Shown here: one piece after another, positions 12,806 through 18,800 of the stretch
Layout: each line of letters begins with the position of its first letter
Position numbering within the stretch: the stretch's first letter is position 1
Source: a virus
Length of the DNA stretch: 22,783 bases
Reading direction: 5' to 3' (one strand)
Virus record (IMG/VR): IMGVR_UViG_3300044949_001271
Location: 1 to 22,783 of that record
Made by a program: the position numbers and the translations under genes
The notes under the pieces: model-generated
Databases searched by the model: none
What the model saw: the letters and a program-made list of their open reading frames with translations, nothing else
What the model was told of the DNA's origin: nothing

Positions 12806-13224
12806 GTGAGCAGAACTACATCATCGCGAAAGGCCTGGGGGACGCAAGATCCCTCATCTTCGCGACCTGGTTGAAGTCCTACCAGAACTCCTCGCTCTTC
12901 GCGAAAGGCATCCCTCGGGAAACCTTTTTCGCGGCCCATCACAAGGTGATTGAGCGCATCCTCGAGCGTGCCGAGGTTCGCCTCGCCGTGCTGCCGGATG
13001 ACCCCAGCGTCGTTTTCGGTTGGTCGGTCACCGAGCCGGGGCTCGTTCACTACGTCTACGTGAAGCCTGATTTTCGCAAGTACGGCATTGCCAAGGCCCT
13101 CCTCGCGCACGTTGCCGGCGAGCCCTGGTCTTACTCGCACTCCACCTATCTCCTTCGGGAACTGCGCGAAAATCGCGTCATCCCTGAGTCTGTCATTTAC
13201 AACCCTTACGAGGCCTTCCGATGA
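12802..13224 (+). CDS. GNAT-like acetyltransferase fold protein
   Basis: A 140-aa protein from ATG 12802 (ATGA overlap). Residues 85-101 (VYVKPDFRKYGIAKALL) match GNAT motif A, with the acetyl-CoA-binding R-x-x-G-x-A (Arg92, Gly95, Ala97). The preceding strands (RLAVLPDDPSVVFGWSVTE) fit the central sheet. Similar short proteins occur near terminase genes of many phages. The fold tail is shorter than in classical GNATs, so the enzyme activity and its target are uncertain. Confidence 0.75.
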   Translation: MSEQNYIIAKGLGDARSLIFATWLKSYQNSSLFAKGIPRETFFAAHHKVIERILERAEVRLAVLPDDPSVVFGWSVTEPGLVHYVYVKPDFRKYGIAKALLAHVAGEPWSYSHSTYLLRELRENRVIPESVIYNPYEAFR

Positions 13225-13439
13225 GTGATATCGAAGACATCAAGCAGAAGTATGCCCAAAAGTGCGCCCAACTTGGCGACCTGGTCGTCCAGCAGCGCCG
13301 TCTCCACACCGCCGCCGAGCACGTCATCCGCGAGATCGAACAGCTTGAACAGGATGCTCGCGCTCTCACCCAGGAACAACCCACCAACACCACCGAACCT
13401 ACCAACAACACTCCCGTTGCTGGTACCCAGGAGCCCTAA
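13221..13439 (+). CDS. Small coiled-coil protein with Thr/Asn/Pro-rich tail
   Basis: A 72-aa protein from ATG 13221 (ATGA overlap, GAGG upstream). Residues 2-50 form a heptad-containing helix (IEDIKQKYAQKCAQLGDLVV, AAEHVIREIEQLEQDARAL). The last 20 residues are a disordered tail (TNTTEPTNNTPVAGTQEP). No family recognised. Confidence 0.7.
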   Translation: MSDIEDIKQKYAQKCAQLGDLVVQQRRLHTAAEHVIREIEQLEQDARALTQEQPTNTTEPTNNTPVAGTQEP

Positions 13440-13712
13440 ATGTCCAAGGATACCAAGTCTGACGTTACCCCCGGCAAGGAACCCATCCACTCCGTCCGCG
13501 TCAGGACCGGCGGCGTCCACTTCACGGGCGCTCGCATCGTCACCACGCTCACCACCGATCAGGCCGCTCAGAATCTTACGGGAAGCAACGTTGTCGTCTG
13601 CAAGGACATCCGCTTCCACCCTGCCGGGATCTTTTTCGAGTCCGTGCCGAGCGAGGGTGCCGGCTCGCACGTCATCCCCTACGCCAACATCGAGGTCGTC
13701 AACCTCGCCTAA
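13440..13712 (+). CDS. Small beta-rich hypothetical protein
   Basis: A 90-aa protein from ATG 13440, directly after the preceding TAA, with CAGGAG eight bases upstream. After a charged N-terminus the sequence alternates in beta fashion (SVRVRTGGVHFTGARIVTTL, SNVVVCKDIRFHPAGIFFE, SHVIPYANIEVVNLA). It lies next to terS in the structural-gene direction. Role unknown. Confidence 0.7.
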   Translation: MSKDTKSDVTPGKEPIHSVRVRTGGVHFTGARIVTTLTTDQAAQNLTGSNVVVCKDIRFHPAGIFFESVPSEGAGSHVIPYANIEVVNLA

Positions 13713-13742
13713 CGCACTGCGTTACGGCTCCCAAGGTGCGCC

Positions 13743-14156
13743 ATGAAGCGAGCCACGGACGCACTCACTAATCTTCAGGAAAGATTCCTAGAGGAATATC
13801 TCAAGGACCGTAACGGCAAACAAGCCGCTCTCCGTGCTGGTTACTCCCCGAAAACCGCCGGAAGCATGGCTGTAAAAAATCTGCAACTCCCCGTCATCGC
13901 CTCTAAGTTGAAAGAAATTTCAACCCGCGCAATCCAACGGAGCGAGGTCGATGCAAGCTTTGTGATTAGGGAACTAAAGCGCGTCGCGGAGCAGGAAGAT
14001 GTCGCGCAATCGACAAAAGTGCGCGCCCTGGAACTCATCGCCAAGCATCTCGGGATGCTGGAAGACCGCGTTTCGCTGAAAGTTGACGGCCTCACGTCAG
14101 AGCAACGCGCGGAGCGGGTTGCGATACTCCTCGAGCGCGTCAAGCAACGTGAATAA
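13743..14156 (+). CDS. terS: Terminase small subunit
   Basis: A 137-aa protein from ATG 13743, with AAGGTG upstream. The N-terminal domain has the Terminase_2 family signature: LTNLQERFLEEYLKDRNGKQ, AALRAGYSPKTAGSMAVKNL, PVIASKLKE. This helix-turn-helix recognises the packaging site. A helical oligomerisation region follows (VRALELIAKHLGMLEDRV), with a basic C-terminal end (RVAILLERVKQRE) that would contact TerL. The large subunit lies about 4.6 kb downstream beyond an opposite-strand cassette, which is unusual. A repeat-bearing non-coding stretch follows directly. Confidence 0.9.
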   Translation: MKRATDALTNLQERFLEEYLKDRNGKQAALRAGYSPKTAGSMAVKNLQLPVIASKLKEISTRAIQRSEVDASFVIRELKRVAEQEDVAQSTKVRALELIAKHLGMLEDRVSLKVDGLTSEQRAERVAILLERVKQRE

Positions 14157-14381
14157 GTGCGACGCGGGATCAAAAAGTGCGGCGAGGTTCGCAGCGCGAG
14201 GCAGGAATATCAAGAGATCCATAGATCGGGCACGCGCGCGACCCCAGAATTAGCAGTAGTGCGTGGACACAGTCAAGCACGAAAAGTGCGGTGGCGTAAA
14301 TCTGCGAAAACAGGGCACAAAAAAGTGCGCTTGATCTGTGCTTAGAGCAAAAAGTGCGCCTCTTGTGGTAGCAAATCTGCG
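14155..14381. repeat. Iterated AAAAGTGCG / AAATCTGCG repeats, 3' of terS
   Basis: In the 320-bp stretch 14157-14476 without a convincing gene, A-tract-GTGCG occurs at 14172-14181, 14282-14290, 14319-14329 and 14349-14358, with shorter AAGTGCG at 14155-14161 and TAGTGCG at 14257-14263. AAATCTGCG occurs at 14298-14306 and 14373-14381. The copies fall in different codon phases of the only open frame here, so they act as DNA rather than protein repeats. Position beside terS makes a packaging (pac/cos-type) or regulator-binding site plausible. Confidence 0.6.
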
Positions 14382-14476
14382 CCAAGCCTGGTGCGGCCCG
14401 GATGAATTCTGCGCGCGGAAACGCTGTAAAACAAGGGCATCGCGGAGTGTTGCCAGAAAGGCGTTGTCAGGGCGGC

Positions 14477-14716
14477 ATGATCTGGACAAAAGAGGACGGC
14501 GAAGACCAGAAAAACGCGGCCAAGAAGTGCCGCGAAGTGGCCGAGCTGCTCGAGGCAGACGCCCGCTCGCGAGCCGCACGCTGGCAGACCCGCCGCGCCC
14601 TGGATGCCGCGATGTCGGCCCTGCTCGCCCTGGACGATGTCTATTTCGAGGATGACCAGGGCGGGCCGGTGCCTGCCGCGTGGCGCCGCGCGCGGGAGCT
14701 CTTACGCAAGGCATGA
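14477..14716 (+). CDS. Small helical hypothetical protein
   Basis: A 79-aa protein from ATG 14477, with a moderate AGGGCGG site upstream; an in-frame ATG at 14402 would add 25 residues but has no better site. It is helical with many Ala/Arg/Glu residues (DQKNAAKKCREVAELLEADA, RRALDAAMSALLALDDVYFE). It converges on the leftward cassette, and its stop lies at the shared terminator. No family recognised. Confidence 0.6.
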   Translation: MIWTKEDGEDQKNAAKKCREVAELLEADARSRAARWQTRRALDAAMSALLALDDVYFEDDQGGPVPAAWRRARELLRKA

Positions 14717-14745
14717 AAAAGGCCCCGGCCCGTGAGACCGGAGCC
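14716..14745 (-). terminator. Rho-independent terminator of the leftward accessory cassette
   Basis: On the minus strand, GGCTCCGG (14745-14738) and CCGGGGCC (14728-14721) form an 8-bp stem with one mismatch, followed by TTTTT (14720-14716). It comes 22 bp after the stop of the last leftward gene (14768). The block AAAAGGCCCCGGC (14717-14729) recurs at 15600-15612, just after another leftward gene. Confidence 0.65.
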
Positions 14746-14767
14746 CGTAAGGTGCGTGCGGGGTAGG

Positions 14768-14989
14768 CTACCCTTCGATGACGGCTCGTGCCTGTTCCAC
14801 TTCCTGCGCGAGACGCGCCGCGATGAATCGCTCCTCGGTGAGCCAAGCCATGTCGTGTCGGGACCAGGCGCCGTCAAATTCCTCGAGCCGGGCCTGCGCG
14901 GCGACGATGGCGGCTGTTAGCTCATGCCGGCGCGCGGCGAGCGTCTCGCCTAGTGTCTCCATAATGTCTTGCGCGTCCGTTTTTGTCAT
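14768..14989 (-). CDS. Small coiled-coil protein
   Basis: A 73-aa protein from ATG 14989, with GGGAGG upstream. It is nearly all helix with heptads (AQDIMETLGETLAARRHEL, AAIVAAQARLEEFDGAW, EERFIAARLAQEVEQARAV). The longer in-frame upstream extension is compositionally unlike a protein and overlaps the preceding gene. It is last in the leftward cassette. Confidence 0.7.
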   Translation of the reverse strand: MTKTDAQDIMETLGETLAARRHELTAAIVAAQARLEEFDGAWSRHDMAWLTEERFIAARLAQEVEQARAVIEG

Positions 14990-15174
14990 CGTGCCTCCCA
15001 GTCGCGGACCAGGTCTGCATATGTGCGCCTCTCTCGGCGCGTTGTCGCTTGCCAAGTAGCCTGAATCAGGGCGCGGGCTCTGATTTGAATGCACCATGAA
15101 CAAAAGGCGCCGATCATGCCCTCGCAATTTGTGCACTCATCATCATGCTCGTGCCCGCATTGGTCGCACGTCAT
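14986..15174 (-). CDS. Small zinc-ribbon protein
   Basis: A 62-aa protein from ATG 15174 (TGATG overlap with the upstream peptide). Three CxxC pairs (CDQC, CTNC, CSWC) plus HEHDDE form a likely double zinc site in the first 30 residues. The rest is an arginine-rich helix (TTRRERRTYADLVRDWEAR). No strong Shine-Dalgarno, so it is probably translated by coupling. No family name. Confidence 0.7.
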   Translation of the reverse strand: MTCDQCGHEHDDECTNCEGMIGAFCSWCIQIRARALIQATWQATTRRERRTYADLVRDWEAR

Positions 15175-15260
15175 CGGCGCACCGCGTCGATAGCCTCTGC
15201 GACAATCCGGCCGGCGATAATTGCGGTCAGCGCAAGCAAGCAACACTCAACAAAAAGCAT
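15171..15260 (-). CDS. 29-residue membrane peptide
   Basis: Starts at ATG 15260, with GAGGGG upstream. The sequence MLFVECCLLALTAIIAG is one hydrophobic span with two adjacent cysteines, followed by RIVAEAIDAVRR. Its TGA overlaps the next gene's ATG (TGATG), the same coupling as its neighbours, which supports translation despite its size. Confidence 0.5.
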   Translation of the reverse strand: MLFVECCLLALTAIIAGRIVAEAIDAVRR

Positions 15261-15358
15261 GGCATACCCCTCGCCCGTCACGCGGGCGCACTGCGGCCGG
15301 AATAGGCGCGCACTGGAAGGGCGCCCGAATAAGCGCGCCCCTCCTATCCGCGTCTAGC

Positions 15359-15550
15359 CTAGCGTGCGGACGCTACCAGGGCCCCGTCGGCATCCCGTAT
15401 CTCTACCACCCGCACGCCGTTACGCACCTTGCCGCACGCCCACATCATGCACGCGCGCGGATGCAGCCCCGGAGGGGCGCGGTAGACCGCGATCCCGCAA
15501 GACAGGGAAACGAGCGGAAAATCTGCATCGCTGACCGAAAAGTATTCCAT
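15359..15550 (-). CDS. Small hypothetical protein
   Basis: A 63-aa protein from ATG 15550, with GGAGG seven bases upstream. Predicted beta strands (MEYFSVSDADFPLVSLSCGI, NGVRVVEIRDADGALVASA) flank a proline/cysteine region (APPGLHPRACMMWACGKV). No family recognised. Gaps of about 76-98 bp separate it from both neighbours; a GGGCGC/GCGCCC hairpin without a T-run lies downstream (about 15320-15345). Confidence 0.65.
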   Translation of the reverse strand: MEYFSVSDADFPLVSLSCGIAVYRAPPGLHPRACMMWACGKVRNGVRVVEIRDADGALVASAR

Positions 15551-15626
15551 GCAGTGCCTCCGGGCGCCTGACATAGGCGCACCCTGGAACGCCGGACACA
15601 AAAGGCCCCGGCGCTCCTAGGCGCGT

Positions 15627-16313
15627 CTACTTGGCGCACACAACCTTTTCTGCGGCCTTGCGCTTGCCGCTACCGTGTGCCTCGAAAGCCACGCCGGCCC
15701 CGATTGCGCGGAGCTTATCGTCGCTCATGCACAAGCGGCACGTCGAGCACGTCACGTTGTCCCGCGTTTGCGCGGGGCACGGGATCCACCGGATGCCGCC
15801 CTCGAGCCACGCCTTGTCGCCGGAAAACTGCGGCACCACGCGCGCGACAGCCCACCCGCGCTTGCTCGCACGGGCGGCGTCGGCGAGAGTCTCGACGCTC
15901 GCGAGTACCGACACCGAGCCCCACGCCTTGCGGGGCACGCGCCGCCACGCGTGCGTGTAACTCCAGGGCGTCCCGCCCCCGCGCGCCACAAAACGCTCAG
16001 CCGCGTCGGCGACGATCTCAGCCGCCTCACGCGTCGGGCAATCACCGGACGTGTGGATCCGGAGGGGTTGGCCGTTCGCGCGGAGCGCGTCGATCCCGCG
16101 CGCTTCCTGTTTCGCCGTGCGCACGGGGCTTGCGTGCGAGTCTCGCGCGGCCGCGTTCAACTTGCGGACGTGCATTCCGACCATGCCAGTCTCTGCGTAG
16201 CAGCCCGCGCCCTTAAACTCGCAGTCAACGCAATGCGTTGTCGGCGCATAGGTTGTCGAAACGGGGCCGATTTTTTCGTTGTGCGATTTCTGCACCACAA
16301 TTGCTAGTTTCAT
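15627..16313 (-). CDS. Cysteine-rich phage protein, 'GPVSTTYAP...CYAETG' family
   Basis: A 228-aa protein from ATG 16313. Conserved-looking features are KIGPVSTTYAPTTHC at the N-terminus, Cys28-x2-Cys31-x6-Cys38 in CVDCEFKGAGCYAETG, LRIHTSGDCPTREAAE (Cys92), WSYTHAWRRVPRKAWGSVS and the second cluster Cys179, Cys189, Cys192, Cys195 (PCPAQTRD, CSTCRLC). I recognise this family from many phages and bacteria as an uncharacterised protein. The cysteine clusters suggest metal or Fe-S binding. The CYAE segment is reminiscent of Gp37/Gp68-type phage proteins, but the radical-SAM CxxxCxxC motif is absent. The start codon lies in a perfect hairpin (16311-16325). Confidence 0.8.
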   Translation of the reverse strand: MKLAIVVQKSHNEKIGPVSTTYAPTTHCVDCEFKGAGCYAETGMVGMHVRKLNAAARDSHASPVRTAKQEARGIDALRANGQPLRIHTSGDCPTREAAEIVADAAERFVARGGGTPWSYTHAWRRVPRKAWGSVSVLASVETLADAARASKRGWAVARVVPQFSGDKAWLEGGIRWIPCPAQTRDNVTCSTCRLCMSDDKLRAIGAGVAFEAHGSGKRKAAEKVVCAK

Positions 16314-16325
16314 GGTTTCACCATG
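16311..16325 (-). promoter_or_regulatory. Hairpin over the start codon of the 15627-16313 gene
   Basis: CATGGT-TTC-ACCATG at 16311-16325 is a perfect 6-bp inverted repeat. The gene's ATG (16313-16311) and the GGTGAAACC sequence before it both lie within the stem and loop, so folding could limit translation. Confidence 0.4.
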
Positions 16326-16418
16326 CGCGTCACGCGCGCCATCCGGGGGGAGTCCCGGAGTCAACGCCCCTCGCGAGGCGCTCACTCCGAGACGCGGCAA
16401 GGGCCGCGCCCGGACGTG

Positions 16419-16613
16419 CTAGCCGTGCCACCCCCCGTCGTCGAACACGCGCCGCGCTTCGTAGCGGTGATCCTCGCGATCCGCGCAGTCGCAGCCCGTA
16501 TGATCGCCCCACGCTACCGTGTGGTTGATCGCGTTCGCCAATTCCCGCGCGAACCGTTGCGCCTGCGCGTCCGTCACGTTCCCGAGCGTGTCCCGCTTGA
16601 TATAGTAGACCAC
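16419..16613 (-). CDS. Small hypothetical protein
   Basis: A 64-aa protein from GTG 16613 (TAGTG overlap with the preceding stop), with GGAGGCGG upstream. A helix (DAQAQRFARELANAINHTVA) is followed by a Cys/His/Asp-rich segment (GDHTGCDCADREDHRYEA) that may bind metal. A gap of about 105 bp separates it from the next gene. No family recognised. Confidence 0.65.
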   Translation of the reverse strand: MVYYIKRDTLGNVTDAQAQRFARELANAINHTVAWGDHTGCDCADREDHRYEARRVFDDGGWHG

Positions 16614-16735
16614 TACCGCCTCCGCGCGGCATACGCCGCATCAATCGACCGATCCTGCGCCGTCCACACGTATCCGATACCGGCGGCAAACTCCGCCGCG
16701 AGCATAAGCAGCGCCAGCGCCATTCCCCTAGTCAT
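16613..16735 (-). CDS. 40-residue single-span membrane peptide
   Basis: Starts at ATG 16735, inside the end of the previous gene (8-bp overlap). Residues 4-25 (GMALALLMLAAEFAAGIGYVW) form one transmembrane helix, with a basic C-terminus (AARRR). No family. Size and position resemble accessory membrane peptides of phages. Confidence 0.55.
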   Translation of the reverse strand: MTRGMALALLMLAAEFAAGIGYVWTAQDRSIDAAYAARRR

Positions 16736-16994
16736 ATTCCGCCTCTTCTGCGCGACGCTGAGCGTCCCGCTCCCGCTCCCGCTTGACTTGCGCCGTCGCA
16801 CACTCCAACCACCCGCGAATCCACGCCTCCCGCAACGCCTCCGCGTGCGGCGCGTCCTCCGGCGTCAGCGTGTCCGCGTGTCCGTGCTGCCACCCCTCCC
16901 GCAAGTCGTCGGCGCTGGGCACGTCGTCGCCGTCGAACACGTTGCAACAGTCTTGGCAGCCGGTGGTGTAGTAAAGCGATTCAAGGTTCGTCAT
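16728..16994 (-). CDS. Small acidic hypothetical protein
   Basis: An 88-aa protein from ATG 16994, with GAAGG upstream. The N-terminus has three cysteines (TTGCQDCCNVFDG). The middle has two similar segments, DDLREGWQHGHADTL and EALREAWIRGWLECA, which look like an internal repeat. The C-terminus is a charged helix (KRERERDAQRRAEEAEYD). No family recognised. Confidence 0.7.
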   Translation of the reverse strand: MTNLESLYYTTGCQDCCNVFDGDDVPSADDLREGWQHGHADTLTPEDAPHAEALREAWIRGWLECATAQVKRERERDAQRRAEEAEYD

Positions 16995-16995
16995 G

Positions 16996-17226
16996 TTAGC
17001 CTTCTTCCGGGATGACAGTAAACTTCAGGAAGTGTCCCTCGCTCAGCGCGATTTCCAGCGTGCCACCGTGCTGGTACACGTCGTCCACGTCGCTCCATGC
17101 CTCCCGCACGTCGTCTTCCAGCACGCGCATGACCGTATCCGTGTCCGTGGACCCGCACTTGCGGAAGGCGTCGAAACACGTCGTCTCAGTCTTCCCGCGC
17201 AGCGTCTCTTCCCGGCAGATCATCAT
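16996..17226 (-). CDS. First gene of the leftward accessory cassette, hypothetical
   Basis: A 76-aa protein from ATG 17226, with GGAG nine bases upstream. A GTG at 17274 in frame was not chosen because it lies within the likely promoter. It contains two cysteines (TETTCFDAFRKC), an acidic stretch (RVLEDDVREAWSDVDDVYQH) and a beta-like end (TLEIALSEGHFLKFTVIPEE). No family recognised. Confidence 0.65.
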   Translation of the reverse strand: MMICREETLRGKTETTCFDAFRKCGSTDTDTVMRVLEDDVREAWSDVDDVYQHGGTLEIALSEGHFLKFTVIPEEG

Positions 17227-17265
17227 CTGGTCACTCCGCCGCAGCGTCAGTGCTGCGATGGTGAG

Positions 17266-17294
17266 AAGGTACACCGTGATGCCACACCTGTCAA
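17266..17294 (-). promoter_or_regulatory. Leftward promoter of the accessory cassette
   Basis: On the minus strand, a perfect TTGACA (17294-17289) and TACCTT (17271-17266; 3 of 6) are separated by 17 bp. Transcription would start near 17259, giving a leader of about 33 nt before the ATG at 17226. Confidence 0.6.
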
Positions 17295-17458
17295 GCGCAC
17301 GTTGTCGATTTTCTGTTTCTGCCTTTATTTGCAGCGGATCGTGCGCGACGAAACTAGGGCGCGCGGTCCTCGAACGGCTCCGGTGACGCACGATAGGTGC
17401 GCCGTCCGCGACACGTCCGGCGAAGACCAGGTCGTCATGCCGCAGCGCGTCAGGCCGG

Positions 17459-17655
17459 CCCTCGAGCCCTACCCCCACCCCCCCCACCATGCGCGCGCGG
17501 GATTACTTCAATATATATATACCCCCCAGAGAGTACCCACCATGTTTGGTGGCGTGATGCTACGCTTATACCCACCCCCCAGAGAGCAACAACCCTTGCC
17601 TGTGGCGTGGCGCTACGGTAAGGTGTGTGGGCCGCAGTGACGGCAGAGGTGGCAT
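17459..17655. promoter_or_regulatory. Divergent control region: G-rich tract, AT tract, direct repeats, hairpin
   Basis: The 429-bp gap 17227-17655 has no convincing gene. It holds a C-rich run on the plus strand (17467-17488), which as GGG-TA-GGGGG-T-G8 on the minus strand could form a G-quadruplex; an AT tract (17509-17520); two copies of the 13-bp ACCCCCCAGAGAG (17521-17533 and 17574-17586), starting 53 bp apart, near five helical turns; and between them the perfect hairpin CCACCA-TGTT-TGGTGG (17537-17552). Confidence 0.55.
17596..17624 (+). promoter_or_regulatory. Weak candidate promoter for the morphogenesis operon
   Basis: TTGCCT (17596-17601; 4 of 6) and TAAGGT (17619-17624; 3 of 6) are separated by 17 bp, about 30 bp before the ATG at 17656. 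It lies just after the second ACCCCCCAGAGAG repeat, so an activator bound there could contact polymerase. Confidence 0.35.
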
Positions 17656-17940
17656 ATGAAGCGAGTTAGGGCAACGAAGAAGCAGTTGTTGGCAGAGATT
17701 CTGAATTTGCAGGCGCGGCTGGCTGACCCGGAAGGGGAGATACAGCGAGGCGTAGCTGCGCTTTATCGGCGTGATTTGCGAGAGCGGGAGATGGAGCACC
17801 ATGCGTCCTGGGACGCGGAAGTGGTGGTGCATAAGATGGCGGCTGCGCGGTGGATGCGTTCCTGCGTGCTTGATTTGGTAACGGATGAAGCGGTGCGTAC
17901 TGCGATTGAGGCGCTGCCGTTGGTGCCGTCTGATGGCTGA
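17656..17940 (+). CDS. Small helical hypothetical protein
   Basis: A 94-aa protein from ATG 17656, with AGAGGTGG upstream. Helical and basic at the N-terminus (KRVRATKKQLLAEILNLQAR), with a charged middle (LYRRDLREREMEHHASWDAE) and a hydrophobic C-terminal helix. It is the first gene of the rightward operon leading to terL. No family recognised. Confidence 0.7.
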   Translation: MKRVRATKKQLLAEILNLQARLADPEGEIQRGVAALYRRDLREREMEHHASWDAEVVVHKMAAARWMRSCVLDLVTDEAVRTAIEALPLVPSDG

Positions 17941-18154
17941 GTTGATTTTTCAAGATTTGGATTGGCAGCGGACAGACCCGAGCGGGCCTGACTGCGGAGA
18001 GCGGTACGTGGCTTTTACGCAGACGTGGTGTTGTTGGCTGGAGTTTGACAAGACAACTGGGGCGTGGCGGTGGGGCGTGAGCAGTTACGGCGACAACGTG
18101 GCAAAGACATTGGAAGAGGCTAAGCGGCGGGTAGACGGTCAGGTGATGATATGA
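17933..18154 (+). CDS. Small hypothetical protein with WRWxVSSYGD motif
   Basis: A 73-aa protein from ATG 17933, overlapping the previous gene by 8 bp. Beta strands (LIFQDLDWQRTD, ERYVAFTQTWCCWLEFDK, AWRWGVSSYGDNVA) are followed by a helix (TLEEAKRRVDGQV). The order and the W-R-W-x-V and Y-G-D residues resemble 12006-12266. Function unknown. Confidence 0.7.
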   Translation: MAELIFQDLDWQRTDPSGPDCGERYVAFTQTWCCWLEFDKTTGAWRWGVSSYGDNVAKTLEEAKRRVDGQVMI

Positions 18155-18489
18155 AGCCGTGCGACACGCCGTTGTGCAAGAACCAGGTGGTGCGGGCTGC
18201 GCTGTGTAGATGGTGTTACGAGCGGAAGCGGTCGCAAGATCCGGTGCGTCGGGCGACGTTGAAGAAGTGGATGAAGAAGTACTTGAAGAGGCCAGAGGTG
18301 CGAGAGGCGCATCGGTTGGCGTGTCAGGCGTATAGGGATGCAGGGAAGGTGGAGCAGGGCGAGTGCGTGTACTGCGGGGGAGCAACGAACGACAAGCGGG
18401 CGAAGAGGTGTTGGCGCTGTTATCGGGCGCGGGTGCTGCCGGTGGCGAGTAGGCGTGGGTTGGAGGCGATTCACGGGAGGCCGGTATGA
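18151..18489 (+). CDS. Zinc-ribbon protein with two CxxC modules
   Basis: A 112-aa basic protein from ATG 18151 (ATGA overlap). The N-terminal CDTPLCKNQ...LCRWCYERKR and C-terminal CVYCGG...RCWRCYRAR each carry four cysteines, so the protein is probably two zinc-binding knuckles linked by a lysine-rich helix (LKKWMKKYLKRPEVREA). The ends of the two modules are similar (CRWCYERKR and CWRCYRAR), suggesting duplication. No HNH catalytic histidines are visible. It precedes terL and may bind DNA. Confidence 0.7.
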   Translation: MKPCDTPLCKNQVVRAALCRWCYERKRSQDPVRRATLKKWMKKYLKRPEVREAHRLACQAYRDAGKVEQGECVYCGGATNDKRAKRCWRCYRARVLPVASRRGLEAIHGRPV

Positions 18490-18800
18490 GGGACGAGTTG
18501 CTGGCGCTGAAGGCGCGGCTGGAGCAGTTGCGCTGGGAAGGGAAGACGGACGAGGACATCGACGCCGCGTACTGGACGGTAGATCGGGCGCTTGAGGGGC
18601 GCGGGTGGGGGACACCTACGGCGGCGTTGTCGTACGGTCGTGAGGTGGTGGGGCGGTACGACCAGGCTGCGCGAAGGAAGATTGAGTTGCAGACGCGAGC
18701 GCTGACGAAGGAGGAGCACGACGCGCTGTTGGCGTCGGATGCGCCGAAGTCGGTGTCGCGGGAAGACTATGAGCGGATGATGCGGGAGGCGCAGGAGTGA
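18486..18800 (+). CDS. Small helical protein upstream of terL
   Basis: A 104-aa protein from ATG 18486 (ATGA overlap). The N-terminal helix (RDELLALKARLEQLRWEGKT) and central DAAYWTVDRALEGRGWG are followed by a charged C-terminus (LTKEEHDALLASDAP, REDYERMMREAQE). Its stop overlaps the terL GTG start. No recognised family. Confidence 0.7.
   Translation: MRDELLALKARLEQLRWEGKTDEDIDAAYWTVDRALEGRGWGTPTAALSYGREVVGRYDQAARRKIELQTRALTKEEHDALLASDAPKSVSREDYERMMREAQE

Noticed and set aside
14157-14345. 62-codon plus-strand frame starting at GTG 14157
   Set aside because: No independent ribosome site, no domain, and the AAAAGTGCG DNA repeats run through it in different codon phases, so DNA function explains it better.
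15590-15613. CGCCGG...CCGGCG inverted repeat after the 15627 gene, as a terminator
   Set aside because: The T-run is inside the 12-nt loop rather than after the stem, so it is not a standard terminator; a role remains possible because AAAAGGCCCCGGC repeats the terminator block at 14717-14729.
15675-16307. 210-codon plus-strand frame
   Set aside because: Antisense to the cysteine-rich 228-aa gene, whose conserved motifs are on the minus strand.
18151-18489. HNH or endonuclease VII-like nuclease
   Set aside because: The two CxxC modules resemble nuclease zinc sites but the catalytic His/Asn pattern is missing, so only zinc binding is called.
17666-18559. 297-codon minus-strand frame
   Set aside because: Ser/Pro/Thr/Ala-rich shadow opposite three coupled rightward genes with zinc-finger and helical features.
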